Made by a program: the position numbers and the translations under genes. A stretch of DNA of 64,000 bases from Desulfovibrio sp. An276 (GTDB lineage Bacteria > Desulfobacterota > Desulfovibrionia > Desulfovibrionales > Desulfovibrionaceae), in NCBI RefSeq assembly GCF_002159665.1, contig NZ_NFJC01000010.1, positions 16,839-80,838 of the forward strand, read 5' to 3'. This document shows positions 36,364-46,106 of the stretch, one piece after another; the first letter of the stretch is position 1; the number at the start of each line of letters is the position of its first letter. Under the pieces are notes generated by a model that saw nothing but the letters and a program-made list of their open reading frames with translations, did not search any database and was not told the DNA's origin.

Positions 36364-39300
36364 ATGCTTTTGTATACGATGAATATTGAAGAATCGTCCA
36401 CAGCGAACAAGAAGTACTGGCAAAGACTGAGAATACTCAGCGAACGAACGACCAGGGACTTTTTGTCCGGGCTCTTGAACCGGGGCACTGCCACGCAGTA
36501 TATCGAAAACTGCCTGAAAACCATGCCCCGGGACGAATCCTGCGCCCTGTTCATCATTGATCTCGACAACTTCAAGCAGGTCAACGACTCCCTTGGATAC
36601 CAGGCTGGAGACAGGGTCATACAGCAGGCTGCGTCTCTGCTTTCCCGCTGCTTCCGTGTTACCGATATCGTGGGCAGGCTCGGCGGCGACGAATTTTTTG
36701 CCCTGCTCGCGGGACATGTGACCAGAGACATGGTGGAGATGCGGGCCAAAAGCATTTGCGAAAGCCTGCAGTTTCCCATTGACAGCAGCAACGAGCTGCG
36801 CATCACCCCAAGTGTTGGCGTATCCATAGCCAAGGCAGGCATCAGTTTCAAAAAACTCTACGCCAGGGCGGACGCAAGTCTCTTCGAGGCAAAGAAGGGC
36901 GGGCGCAACCGCTACTTCATAAGCGACGACAGCACAATACTCGAGCAACTCGAACCGGGTGCGGCTGCAGTCCCGGATCTGCCCGTGTCCATCCATACGC
37001 TGCTTTCGAACATGAACGAAGGCGTTGCCCTGGTGGACATGACGGATTCGATGCGCGTTTTCTACGCAAGCCCGGCTCTTTCCCGTTTCCTCAATCTGGA
37101 TGGCACATGCGCCTTTCCCTGTCCTCTCCAATCGATCATGCAGGTGCACCCGGACAACGAAATGGATTTCGAGCATCTTCTGCATGAAGGCCTGCATGGC
37201 GACAAGGTGCTCGAATGCGAGTTGCGCGTCACCCCGAAGGGGAGTCACGACTGGCGCTGGTGCAGGATCAAGATGGTGCGAGACAAGAGCAGCATGCTGC
37301 TCTTTGTGACAGACATATCCGCCTCCAAGAATATCCTTGCCTCTGTTGCGGACGGCCAGGAAATCTTGCGTCTTGTCCTGAGTCAGCGTGATCGCTTCAT
37401 CTGGACAGTGGATCTGTACACGCGCACCTTCAGACTTTTCAATACAAGGCACCGCTTCCACACCTCCGGTATCAGCATGAAGAACTTCCCCGATTGCCTG
37501 GTGGAAAGAGGCTGGGTGCACCCGTCTTCGGTTGCCAAGTACCGCAAGTTTGCAAGCGAGCTTTTGCAGGGCAACGCCACGGGTGGCTGTGCACTTGCCC
37601 TGCGCAACAAGATGAGCAAGAGCTACCGCTGGTTTTCGCTCTTCTACCACCTGCTTCCGGAAACACTGGACAGGCCCCCTCGCGTGATAGGCGTTCTCGA
37701 GCCTCTGGCCTGCATGTACAGTCAGGAAGGACTTCTAGTCACCGAGACACTGTGGGAGGATCTGCGCCCCTCGCTCATTCTCTACCTGCACGCCAATCTC
37801 TCCACAAACCATATCAACTCCCTGTGGCGCGAAGGCAAGAACTTCTGCAATACCACCATCTCCTATAGCCAGCTTATAGAACGCAGCAAGTCGTTACTCT
37901 TCTTTCCGGAGGAAGCGCGTATCTTTGCGCAGGAATTCTGCCGCGAGTTTTTGCTTGAGGCTTTCTCCTCCGGCCGATTCTGGATCACGAGAGAGCTCAG
38001 GCGCGTGGACAGCGGCGGCAATATCCGCTGGTGCTCCTATACGATCCTGCTCTCGCCCCTGCCGGAAACCGAGGACGTGCACGCCTTTCTCTTCATCCAG
38101 AATACGGACGTGCGCCACGAATGGGAACGTGCCCTGCCAGGCGGTTGCACATCCCCGGAAGCGGGCCTCTACGACAGGAAAACCGCTGGCGCCCTGGCCG
38201 CCATTGCCATGGAGAGTACTTCTTCCTCTGCCTCGCAGGCCTTCTATGATCTCCAGGCTCTTGTCGTGCTGCAGTTTGATGCCTGCGAGGACTGCTGTGA
38301 CACCCTGAGCGGCGGAGACAAGGGGCTTGTCGCCATAGTGGGTACGCTCTTTGCCGGGGCAGAGTGCATTGTGGGTGATCTGGGCGAGAGCAGACTTTCC
38401 TTTTTCCTGCCCAGAGTTCTTTCCCGCGTCCAGCTGCGCCAGCAACTGGACAAGGTCATTGACTTTGTGCGCAAGACGCTGGCACGTACCCACACCCAGC
38501 ATCCGATTCGCTTTGTGTGCGCTGTTCTTTGCGACAGCCTGATTGGCGCGGACTACGCTACGCTTCTTGCCCATGGCGAGAAAATCTGCTCTGCCTGGCA
38601 CGATTCCCCGGACGACGAGATCATCTACTACACAAGAGCCCAGGCCGAGTCCGGCCATCAGATGCTGGATCCGGATCTGGACCAGACGACTTCCCCTGTG
38701 CGCGTGCCTGTCCCTGCGGGCAGAAACGAACTGGAACACAAGGAGCGCATTGACAGCTTTATTTATGACTGCCTGGACGCCATCATCATGGCGGATTCGC
38801 CAGAGAAGGCCACTGAGGACATCCTGGCGCGCATAGGCAACCACTTTTGCGCGGACAGGGTCTATCTTATGACCATGCCCGTGGACAGCCGCCATGTTGT
38901 CGTCACCAGCGAGTGGTGCAGCGAGCACAAGGGCAGCATCAGGAGCTTTGTCTCCGGCATGCGCATTGACAGCCTTCCCCTGGTCAAAACGTGCCTCGAA
39001 AAGGACAAGGCGCTCTTTGTCAACAGGAGCAACATGCAGGATCCCCAGGGCACAACGGAAAGGTTCATCAGCAGCGAGACAGGGGAACATGTGTGGAACT
39101 ACGCCATCTTTCCCCTGCACATGCAGGGCAAGGAGCCTGCCCATGGCTTCCTCTGTCTCGAAAACATGAATCGGGGGGAAAAGGACGTGAGCGATTTGAA
39201 GCGTCTTTTGCCCTACCTTGTACGCATCAGCCAGAAATACACCCTCTTCATGGACAGCCAAAACGCCTCCCTGGACGCTCTGACCGGCATACTCAATATC

Positions 39301-40467
39301 AATGCCTACAAGAGTAGGGTTCACAAGCTGACCTCGGACAAGTTCAGCTCCATGGGCGTGCTGGCGCTGGACGTACCAAATCTGGACACGAGCGACGGCA
39401 CGCACTGCAAAACCAGTGCCCAGGCTCTTGTGCACATCTCGGGCATCCTCATGACCATTTTCGACAGGAAGTATATTTTCCGCACCAAAATGTCCGAGTT
39501 CATCATGTTCTGTCCCAATACGACCCAGGATGTCTTCCTGGGCAGGGTATTGCGTGCCCAGTCCGTGCTGCAGCGCCGCTACCAGAAGACACTGCGCATA
39601 GGCTACACTTGGGCGGAAGGTTTTTTCTTTGGCGAAAGGCTTGTGCGGGAGGCCCGTGCCATCATGCTGTCTGCCGAGGAAATGCCTTCCCTCAGGCTTG
39701 GCGGGCAGGATGCAGGCAATCCCCAGGACTGGCAAAAAAACTTTGTTGTGTACCTGCAGCCCAAGGTTGACATGCAAAGTGGCAGGGTCTTCAGCGCCGA
39801 GGCTCTTGTGCGCGGTCTGGACAGCGATGGCAAGATGATTTCTCCCCTTCAGTTCATCGAGGCCATGGAAAAGATGGGATCCATCAGGGAACTGGATCTC
39901 TTTGTGCTCAAGGAGGTTCTGGAGTATCTGGATTCCTGCAGGCAAAAAAAGGTCAAGCCCCTGCCTATGTCCGTGAACTTCTCGAGGATAACGTTTTTCA
40001 ATCCTTCGACGCCTGGAGCCGTGCTGGCAATCCTGAGCCGCTACCCGGATGTGGACCCGGGCCTCATAGAAATTGAAATTACCGAAACCGCCGGAGACGT
40101 GGAGAGCAGCACACTCGAGCGCACCATGGACCATTTCCGCCAGCTTGGCCTGCACTTTGCCCTGGACGATTTCGGTTCGCGCTACGCAAACTTCTCCATG
40201 TTCGCCAACATCAGGTTCGATACCGTCAAGCTCGACAGGAGTCTGACCAGGGAAATGTCCTACAATCCTGTCTGTCGTTCCCTTGTTGGCAACATAGTCC
40301 GCATCTGCTCCAATCAGGGCATGCAATGCGTTGCCGAGGGAGTGGAAACCCAGGCGCAGGTCGATGTTCTGCTGGAGGAGGGCTGCAGCCTGGCTCAGGG
40401 ATTTTTCTATAACAGACCAATACCAATGCAGGAATTCTGGCAAAAATATCAGATACAATCTGTGTAG
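36364..40467 (+). CDS. Large sensor with GGDEF, PAS-like, GAF-like, degenerate GGDEF and EAL domains
   Basis: 1,367 residues. An N-terminal diguanylate cyclase domain has GGDEF intact at 107-111 and an RxxD inhibitory site (RVTD, 98-101). PAS-like sensing segments follow between about 210 and 600. A GAF-like region (near 795-965) precedes a second GGDEF-like fold whose signature is lost (RTKMSEFIMF), so it is probably regulatory. The C-terminus is an EAL phosphodiesterase with EALVRG, SVNFSR, IEITET, LDDFGSR, KLDRS, EGVET and AQGFF. All catalytic positions I can check are present, with Arg replacing Gly after DDFGS. No membrane segment is evident, so it is probably cytoplasmic. It would both make and break c-di-GMP in response to signals. 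An in-frame stop at 36328 limits the start to the ATG at 36364 or 36379; neither has a good ribosome site. Confidence 0.88.
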   Translation: MLLYTMNIEESSTANKKYWQRLRILSERTTRDFLSGLLNRGTATQYIENCLKTMPRDESCALFIIDLDNFKQVNDSLGYQAGDRVIQQAASLLSRCFRVTDIVGRLGGDEFFALLAGHVTRDMVEMRAKSICESLQFPIDSSNELRITPSVGVSIAKAGISFKKLYARADASLFEAKKGGRNRYFISDDSTILEQLEPGAAAVPDLPVSIHTLLSNMNEGVALVDMTDSMRVFYASPALSRFLNLDGTCAFPCPLQSIMQVHPDNEMDFEHLLHEGLHGDKVLECELRVTPKGSHDWRWCRIKMVRDKSSMLLFVTDISASKNILASVADGQEILRLVLSQRDRFIWTVDLYTRTFRLFNTRHRFHTSGISMKNFPDCLVERGWVHPSSVAKYRKFASELLQGNATGGCALALRNKMSKSYRWFSLFYHLLPETLDRPPRVIGVLEPLACMYSQEGLLVTETLWEDLRPSLILYLHANLSTNHINSLWREGKNFCNTTISYSQLIERSKSLLFFPEEARIFAQEFCREFLLEAFSSGRFWITRELRRVDSGGNIRWCSYTILLSPLPETEDVHAFLFIQNTDVRHEWERALPGGCTSPEAGLYDRKTAGALAAIAMESTSSSASQAFYDLQALVVLQFDACEDCCDTLSGGDKGLVAIVGTLFAGAECIVGDLGESRLSFFLPRVLSRVQLRQQLDKVIDFVRKTLARTHTQHPIRFVCAVLCDSLIGADYATLLAHGEKICSAWHDSPDDEIIYYTRAQAESGHQMLDPDLDQTTSPVRVPVPAGRNELEHKERIDSFIYDCLDAIIMADSPEKATEDILARIGNHFCADRVYLMTMPVDSRHVVVTSEWCSEHKGSIRSFVSGMRIDSLPLVKTCLEKDKALFVNRSNMQDPQGTTERFISSETGEHVWNYAIFPLHMQGKEPAHGFLCLENMNRGEKDVSDLKRLLPYLVRISQKYTLFMDSQNASLDALTGILNINAYKSRVHKLTSDKFSSMGVLALDVPNLDTSDGTHCKTSAQALVHISGILMTIFDRKYIFRTKMSEFIMFCPNTTQDVFLGRVLRAQSVLQRRYQKTLRIGYTWAEGFFFGERLVREARAIMLSAEEMPSLRLGGQDAGNPQDWQKNFVVYLQPKVDMQSGRVFSAEALVRGLDSDGKMISPLQFIEAMEKMGSIRELDLFVLKEVLEYLDSCRQKKVKPLPMSVNFSRITFFNPSTPGAVLAILSRYPDVDPGLIEIEITETAGDVESSTLERTMDHFRQLGLHFALDDFGSRYANFSMFANIRFDTVKLDRSLTREMSYNPVCRSLVGNIVRICSNQGMQCVAEGVETQAQVDVLLEEGCSLAQGFFYNRPIPMQEFWQKYQIQSV

Positions 40468-40477
40468 GGGGCAGGCA

Positions 40478-43009
40478 ATGACTACAGCAATCAACGTGAA
40501 CAACGGACAACAGGAACTTCGCCCCATGGTCGTGGGCATAGGCGCCTCTGCAGGAGGCCTTGAGGCCCTGCAGCAGTTCTTTTCCTGCATTCCGAGCAAT
40601 ACTGGCCTCATTTTCATTATCATCCAGCATCTTTCTCCAGACTACAAAAGCCTCATGGCCGAGATTCTCGGCAAGCACACCAGCATGATGGTGCTGCAGG
40701 CGGAAAGCGACATGGAAATCGAGCCGGACACGGTCTATCTTATCCCTCCGAAAAAGAACATGACCATCAGGGATGGCAGGCTTCTTCTGACAGACTATGT
40801 ACATGGCTCCATCAACCACCCCATAGACATTTTCCTCAATTCCCTGGCAGAAGAGAGGAAGGAGCGCTCCCTTGCAGTGATCCTCTCCGGCACAGGCTCG
40901 GACGGTACAAACGGCATCAAGGCCATCAAGGAGCACGGCGGCTTTGTGCTTGTGCAGGAGCCAGCCAGCGCCAAGTTCGACGGCATGCCCCGCAACGCCA
41001 TCAATACGGGTCTTGCAGATGTCATTCTGCCCCCCGGACAGCTGGCAGAGGAAATCCTCACCTACGCGAACTATCCCGCCATGGCCATGCGCCAGGAGCA
41101 CCTGCAGGGCTTTCCCGACGAAGACGCCCTTGCCCACATATACATGATACTGAAGCAGGTGAGCGGCATAGATTTCACCCATTACAAGCGCAACACGGTT
41201 TTGCGCCGCATTGAACGCCGCATGCTGGTGACCCACTGTGCAACTCCGCTCCAGTTTTCCAAAATGCTGGAGGAATCCCCGGGGGAGGCAAATCTGCTGG
41301 TCAAGGACATTCTTATAGGTGTTACCAAATTCTTCCGCGACGCCGACTATTTCGAGGCCCTGAAGCGCTCAGCCATCTACACCATTGTGGAACGCAGCAG
41401 TGAATCCGACCCCATACGCATCTGGAGTGCAGGCTGCTCCACTGGCGAAGAAGCCTATTCCCTGGCCATCCTCTTCAATGAGGTGCTGGAAGAAACCGGA
41501 CTCAAGCGCGACATCAAGATTTTTGCAACGGACGTAGACGCCAGCGCCATAGAAACAGCCAGCAAAGGCATCTTTCCAGAAAGCATAGTGGACGACGTCT
41601 CGACAGAACGCCTGACCAGATATTTTGTCAAGCGCAACGACACCTATCAGATTTCCAAGGAAATCAGGAAGATGATCATCTTTGCGCCGCACAACATGCT
41701 CTCGGATCCGCCCTTTGGCAAGCTGGACCTCATTTGTTGCCGCAACGTGCTCATCTACTTCCAGCCCGTACTGCAAAAGGGACTCTTTGCCATCTTCCAC
41801 TCGGCACTCAAAAACGGCGGCTTCCTCTTTCTCGGCAAGAGCGAGACCGCAAGCGAGTATTCGAGCGTGTTCACACCGCTCTCCATTGCGGAAAAGATCT
41901 ATCTGCACAAGAGCGACGGCAAAACAGACGACCTTGTGCCGCCTGCCTTCAAGATCCCCAACATTCAGACTACCGTGCCGAGCCTGCCGGGCCTTGCCCA
42001 CAGGGAAGAGTCAAATCCGGCCATAGAGAGCATCTACACACAGTTCCTGGAACAGTTTCTGCCTGCCTCGGTGATTGTCGACGAACAAAACAATGTCATC
42101 CACTTCTTCGGCAACTATTCGGACTACCTGAATATCGCGCCCGGCAAGGCGACCTTCAACTTCTTCTCCCTGATCAACAAGGACCTGAGCCTTGTTTCTT
42201 CCACGGCTATCAACCGCTGTCGTTCCGAGAACACTCCGGTTACCTACACGGAGATTTCCGTAGACTGCCCCTCCGGGAGCAAGAACATCGACATGTCCGT
42301 GTATCCTGTGTCCGGCACCGGCAAGGGAACGCTCATAGCCATCCTCTTCAAGGAGCACAGCGAGCAGACCGAACAGACAGGCATCAGGGAAAAGTACGAC
42401 ATCAACCAGACCGCTGCGCAGCGCATTACGGATCTCGAGCATGAGCTGCAGGTCTCGCAAAACGACTTGCGTACCACCATCGAGGAACTGGAGACAGTAA
42501 ACGAGGAGCTGCAGGCTGCCAACGAGGAACTGCTCACTGCCAACGAGGAGCTGCAAAGCTCCAACGAGGAGCTGCAGTCCGTGAACGAGGAGCTGTACAC
42601 CGTCAACTCCGAGTTTCAGCAGAAGCTCGACGAGCTGACTACCATGACCAACGACCTCTCGAACTTCCTGTCCTCCACCATGATTGGCATCCTCTTTGTG
42701 GACAGCCAACTCAATATCCGCAAGTTTACGGAGTACGTGGGCAGGGAGTTCCAGCTCGTCAACCAGGACGTAGGCCGTCCCATACAGATTTTTGCCCACA
42801 GTTTCCCGGAGGAGGACATTGTCTCGGATGCCCAGAACGTGCTGAAAAATCTCGTTCCTGTGGACAGGGAAGTCATTGGCATGAATGGGCGCTTCTACAC
42901 CATGCGCATAGCTCCCTACCGTACAACGGAAAACAGCATACGCGGCCTTGTCATCACGGTCATTGACAGCCTTGGCGAAGGGAGCGAACACACGGAAAAC
43001 GCCCAGTAG
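40478..43009 (+). CDS. CheB-CheR fusion with coiled coil and C-terminal PAS
   Basis: 843 residues. The CheB methylesterase comes first, with the Ser-His-Asp triad in [18 protein letters not shown] and [10 protein letters not shown]. The CheR methyltransferase follows, with the SAM site [15 protein letters not shown] and [12 protein letters not shown] long coiled coil near 655-725 contains at least six NEEL-type heptads, and a PAS domain lies near 730-830. There is no receiver domain on the CheB part, so it is not a classical chemotaxis phospho-switch. Such fusions are usually linked to signalling systems outside flagellar chemotaxis. It starts 10 bases after the GGDEF/EAL gene, so the two are probably one operon and may act on one pathway. 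The ATG at 40478 is chosen over a longer frame inside the previous gene. Confidence 0.92.
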   Translation: MTTAINVNNGQQELRPMVVGIGASAGGLEALQQFFSCIPSNTGLIFIIIQHLSPDYKSLMAEILGKHTSMMVLQAESDMEIEPDTVYLIPPKKNMTIRDGRLLLTDYVHGSINHPIDIFLNSLAEERKERSLAVILSGTGSDGTNGIKAIKEHGGFVLVQEPASAKFDGMPRNAINTGLADVILPPGQLAEEILTYANYPAMAMRQEHLQGFPDEDALAHIYMILKQVSGIDFTHYKRNTVLRRIERRMLVTHCATPLQFSKMLEESPGEANLLVKDILIGVTKFFRDADYFEALKRSAIYTIVERSSESDPIRIWSAGCSTGEEAYSLAILFNEVLEETGLKRDIKIFATDVDASAIETASKGIFPESIVDDVSTERLTRYFVKRNDTYQISKEIRKMIIFAPHNMLSDPPFGKLDLICCRNVLIYFQPVLQKGLFAIFHSALKNGGFLFLGKSETASEYSSVFTPLSIAEKIYLHKSDGKTDDLVPPAFKIPNIQTTVPSLPGLAHREESNPAIESIYTQFLEQFLPASVIVDEQNNVIHFFGNYSDYLNIAPGKATFNFFSLINKDLSLVSSTAINRCRSENTPVTYTEISVDCPSGSKNIDMSVYPVSGTGKGTLIAILFKEHSEQTEQTGIREKYDINQTAAQRITDLEHELQVSQNDLRTTIEELETVNEELQAANEELLTANEELQSSNEELQSVNEELYTVNSEFQQKLDELTTMTNDLSNFLSSTMIGILFVDSQLNIRKFTEYVGREFQLVNQDVGRPIQIFAHSFPEEDIVSDAQNVLKNLVPVDREVIGMNGRFYTMRIAPYRTTENSIRGLVITVIDSLGEGSEHTENAQ

Positions 43010-43043
43010 CAGAACGAAGCCTGCGTTTTTCATTCCAGTCGTA

Positions 43044-43090
43044 CAGGCAGCCAGGGGCTCCTCCCCTGACTGCCTGCGCAATGTATTTTT
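43044..43090 (+). terminator. Hairpin terminator after the CheB-CheR gene
   Basis: Left arm caggcagccagggg (43044-43057) pairs with 43063-43076 with one mismatch around a 5-base loop; a T-rich stretch follows at 43081-43090. A diverged second copy follows the duplicated gene tail near 44,660. Confidence 0.5.
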
Positions 43091-43229
43091 CGATTGTCCT
43101 CACGCCCCGAGGCATGATTGGGTTCAGACCACAAACAACTCGACCTCTGCTGAACTTTCTTGTCTGCGCCTGACGCAGAACTTGAGCCGGTACAGAAGAG
43201 AAAGAGAGTGAATCCTCGGACAGGTCCTT

Positions 43230-44513
43230 ATGTTCACAGAATCCCAGAAAAACGACGAGCTGCTCTCCCTTCTTGAAAACACCTTCTACGCCATTGTACG
43301 TGTGGATCCCGCGAAGGACAGCTGCTGGTTTCTGAAAGGCGTTGCCAGGGAACACAGCTACAGGCGTTTTGCCTACACTCGTCTGTTGCAGGCTTCGAGC
43401 AAGTTTGTCTACTCCAAGTACCGCAGCAGCGTCCTGTATACGCTCAGTGCTGCAAATCTGAAGAAAAGGGCGTTTACTCCGGATTTCACACTCAACTTTG
43501 CCTACGCAACCTTCAATGAGGAGAAATGGGTCTCTGTCAGCTTCATCTGCGATCCGAACTCGGACAATATTTATCTGTTGTTCAGGCAATGCAAGGAATA
43601 TGACGTTGTGCTCAAGGACATCGTCAATATGTATGTCTATGACCGCTGTGACTATTTTGTCTATATTGACGCGCAAAACAACAGCTATGTCATGTTCAGC
43701 GGCAGCAAGAACGGCACGCCGCTGCCACCGCAGTCAGGGGATGATTACAATTCTGAAGTTGTCAGGTACGCAGATCTGTATGTTACACCCGAAGACAGGG
43801 ACATAGCCATCAGCGAAATGCTCCTGGACAACGTAATTGCAAAGCTTGAACACAACAATATTCACAGCTTCTATGCCGGCGTTGTGGATCCTGTACGGGG
43901 ATACACGCGCAAAAAGGTGGAATTCCAATACTACAACAGGGAGAGGAAGAAGATTCTGCTCTGGCGCACGGACATATCGCAGCTCTACCACGAGGAGATG
44001 GAGCGTAATGCCAAGCTGCGCGAGGCGCTCATACGGGCTCAGACGGATTCCATGACAGGTCTTCTCAACAAGCAAACCTTTGAGGAAGAGGTCTGTGCCT
44101 GCCTGCAGACAAACGAGTCTCTTGCCGCCTTCCTCTTTGTCGACCTTGACAACTTCAAGAGTGTCAACGATCAATTGGGTCACAACACGGGCGACAAGGT
44201 CATTCTTGCTCTCGCAGCCATTCTCAGGAAGGAGGCTGCGGACAGACAGGCCATTACCGGTCGCTTGGGCGGTGACGAGTTCGGAGTCTTTTTGAGCGAG
44301 CTCGACAGCCGCGAGGAGGCATGCCAGCTGGCGCGGGCCATCTGTGAAGACTTTGCTGCCCAGGGCAGCATAATCTGCTCCTCCGTCTCCTGCAGCATAG
44401 GCATTGCCTTCTGTCCCGAAGAGGCGACAAGTTACGCAGAGCTCGCGGAAAAGGCCGACAGCAGAACCTATGCAGTCAAGGCATCGGGCAAGAACGGATT
44501 TGCCTCCGAGTAA
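43230..44513 (+). CDS. GGDEF diguanylate cyclase with unusual N-terminal sensor (copy 1)
   Basis: 427 residues. The first 260 form a sensor module I cannot name beyond a PAS-like feel (AIVRVDPAKDSCWFLKGVAR, YVYDRCDYFVYIDAQNNSYV). A short linker (HEEMERNAKLREALIRAQTD) leads into the cyclase, SMTGLLNKQTFEEEV to the end. The active motif is GRLGGDEFGVFL. The RxxD product-inhibition site is absent (DRQA at that place), so the enzyme should not be feedback-inhibited through it. There is no signal peptide or membrane helix. It lies 220 bases after the CheB-CheR stop, beyond a hairpin, so it likely has its own promoter. A close paralogue follows in tandem. Confidence 0.9.
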   Translation: MFTESQKNDELLSLLENTFYAIVRVDPAKDSCWFLKGVAREHSYRRFAYTRLLQASSKFVYSKYRSSVLYTLSAANLKKRAFTPDFTLNFAYATFNEEKWVSVSFICDPNSDNIYLLFRQCKEYDVVLKDIVNMYVYDRCDYFVYIDAQNNSYVMFSGSKNGTPLPPQSGDDYNSEVVRYADLYVTPEDRDIAISEMLLDNVIAKLEHNNIHSFYAGVVDPVRGYTRKKVEFQYYNRERKKILLWRTDISQLYHEEMERNAKLREALIRAQTDSMTGLLNKQTFEEEVCACLQTNESLAAFLFVDLDNFKSVNDQLGHNTGDKVILALAAILRKEAADRQAITGRLGGDEFGVFLSELDSREEACQLARAICEDFAAQGSIICSSVSCSIGIAFCPEEATSYAELAEKADSRTYAVKASGKNGFASE

Positions 44514-44546
44514 AGCGGCGTGCTTCTACACGCCCCTATTGCACTT

Positions 44547-44680
44547 CGGAACAGCATACGCGGCCTTGTCATCATGCTATCGACGGTCTGGGCGAGGGCA
44601 CGGAGCATAAACCAATAGTAGACGAAGCTTGCGTTTTTCATTCCAATCGGCTAGGCAGTCAGACGCTTCTTCCCCAATGG
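44547..44680 (+). repeat. Duplicated remnant of the CheB-CheR gene tail and its terminator
   Basis: Sequence from about 44547 repeats the last 25-30 codons of the CheB-CheR gene (acagcatacgcggccttgtc is shared exactly) and the terminator region after it, with substitutions and small indels. It lies in front of the second GGDEF gene exactly as the original tail lies in front of the first. It is the 5' end of the second copy of a roughly 1.55-kb tandem duplication and encodes nothing functional. Confidence 0.8.
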
Positions 44681-44748
44681 CTGTCTGTGCCGTGGCAAGG
44701 CTGGAATCAGCCTGCAGCTGAATTGTCGGCATCCCCCAAGGTATTGTT

Positions 44749-46071
44749 ATGTTCACAGAATCCGGAAAACACAATGAACTGCTTTCTCTTCTCGAGGGAG
44801 CCTTCTACGCCATTGTGCGCGTGGATCCAGAGAGGGACAGCTGCTGGTTTCTGAAAGGCGTTGCCAGGGAACACAGCTACAGGCGTTTTGCCTACAGCCG
44901 TCTGTTGCAGGCTTCGGGCAAGTTTGTCTATTCCAAGTACCGCAGCAGTGTCCTGTATGCGCTCAGTGTCGCAAACCTGAAAAAAAGAGCGTTTACCCCG
45001 GATTTCACACTCAACTTTGCCTACGCAACCTTCAACAGGGAAAAATGGGTTTCCGTAAGCTTCGTCTGCGAGCCCAGGTCGAAAAATATCTATCTCTTGT
45101 TCAGAAAGTGCAGGGAATATGACCTGGTGCTAAAGGACATAGTGAATCTCTATGTCTACGATCGCTGCGACTACTTTATTTATCTTGATGCCGGCACGAA
45201 CAGCTACGTCATGTTCAGTGGCAGCAGCAACGGAACTCCTCTACCGCCGCAGATCTGCAATGACTACAACACGGAAACAGTGAAGTACGCAAATCTCTAC
45301 GTGCCACCCGAGGACAGGGAAATGGTCATCCGCGAAATGAGGCTGGAGCGCGTGATAGAGATGCTTGAGAGCAAGGGCAGCCACAGCCTGTACACAGGCG
45401 TTATTGATCCTGTGCGCGGCTACACACGCAAGAAGCTGGAATACCAGTACTACAACAGGGAACGAAAGAAGATTCTGCTCTGGCGCACGGACATCTCGCA
45501 GTTCTACCACGAAGAAATGGAGCGCAACACCAAGCTGCGCGAAGCGCTCATACGGGCTCAGACGGATTCCATGACAGGTCTTCTCAACAAGCAGGCCTTC
45601 GAGGAAAGGGTCGGTGATGCACTGCAGACGAACAAGTCCCTTGCAGCCTTTCTCTTCGTGGATCTCGACAACTTCAAGAGTGTCAACGATCAATTGGGGC
45701 ACAACACGGGCGACAGGGTCATCCTTGCTCTCGCGTCCATTCTCAGGAAGGAGACTGCAGACAGACAGGCCATTGCCGGTCGCATAGGCGGTGACGAGTT
45801 CGGAGTCTTCTTGAGCAAGCTCGACAACCGCGAGGAGGCATGCCAGCTGGCACGGGCCATCTGTGAAGATTTTGCTGCCCAGGGCAGCAGGATTTGCTCT
45901 TCCGTCTCCTGCAGCATAGGCATAGCATTCTATCCCGACGAGGCGACTGCCTATGCAGATCTTGTGGAAAAGGCCGACAGCCGCACCTACTCTGTGAAGG
46001 CATCCGGCAAGAACGGGTATGCGTCCTCCTGTAGTGAGACATCTGAAGAGAGGCATAGAGAAACGTTGTGA
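44749..46071 (+). CDS. GGDEF diguanylate cyclase with unusual N-terminal sensor (copy 2)
   Basis: 440 residues, a tandem paralogue of the preceding gene and largely identical through sensor and cyclase. The active motif is GRIGGDEFGVFL and there is again no RxxD site. Differences cluster in the sensor, for example CEPRSKNIYLLFRKCREY against CDPNSDNIYLLFRQCKEY, and around the NIHSFYAG/GSHSLYTG region, which hints at altered ligand preference. The C-terminus has 12 extra residues (CSETSEERHRETL). The start has the same MFTES beginning as copy 1. Confidence 0.9.
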   Translation: MFTESGKHNELLSLLEGAFYAIVRVDPERDSCWFLKGVAREHSYRRFAYSRLLQASGKFVYSKYRSSVLYALSVANLKKRAFTPDFTLNFAYATFNREKWVSVSFVCEPRSKNIYLLFRKCREYDLVLKDIVNLYVYDRCDYFIYLDAGTNSYVMFSGSSNGTPLPPQICNDYNTETVKYANLYVPPEDREMVIREMRLERVIEMLESKGSHSLYTGVIDPVRGYTRKKLEYQYYNRERKKILLWRTDISQFYHEEMERNTKLREALIRAQTDSMTGLLNKQAFEERVGDALQTNKSLAAFLFVDLDNFKSVNDQLGHNTGDRVILALASILRKETADRQAIAGRIGGDEFGVFLSKLDNREEACQLARAICEDFAAQGSRICSSVSCSIGIAFYPDEATAYADLVEKADSRTYSVKASGKNGYASSCSETSEERHRETL

Positions 46072-46106
46072 AGAGCAACGTTTGTACAAAAAAGAAGTGA
46101 GGCGAG

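Noticed and set aside
37894..40623. A 909-codon open frame on the minus strand opposite the GGDEF/EAL gene
   Set aside because: The plus strand encodes GAF, EAL and GGDEF motifs here; the minus product has none.
42480..42625. Short tandem DNA repeats considered as a microsatellite-type regulatory repeat
   Set aside because: They are in-frame heptads of a coiled coil within an intact gene.
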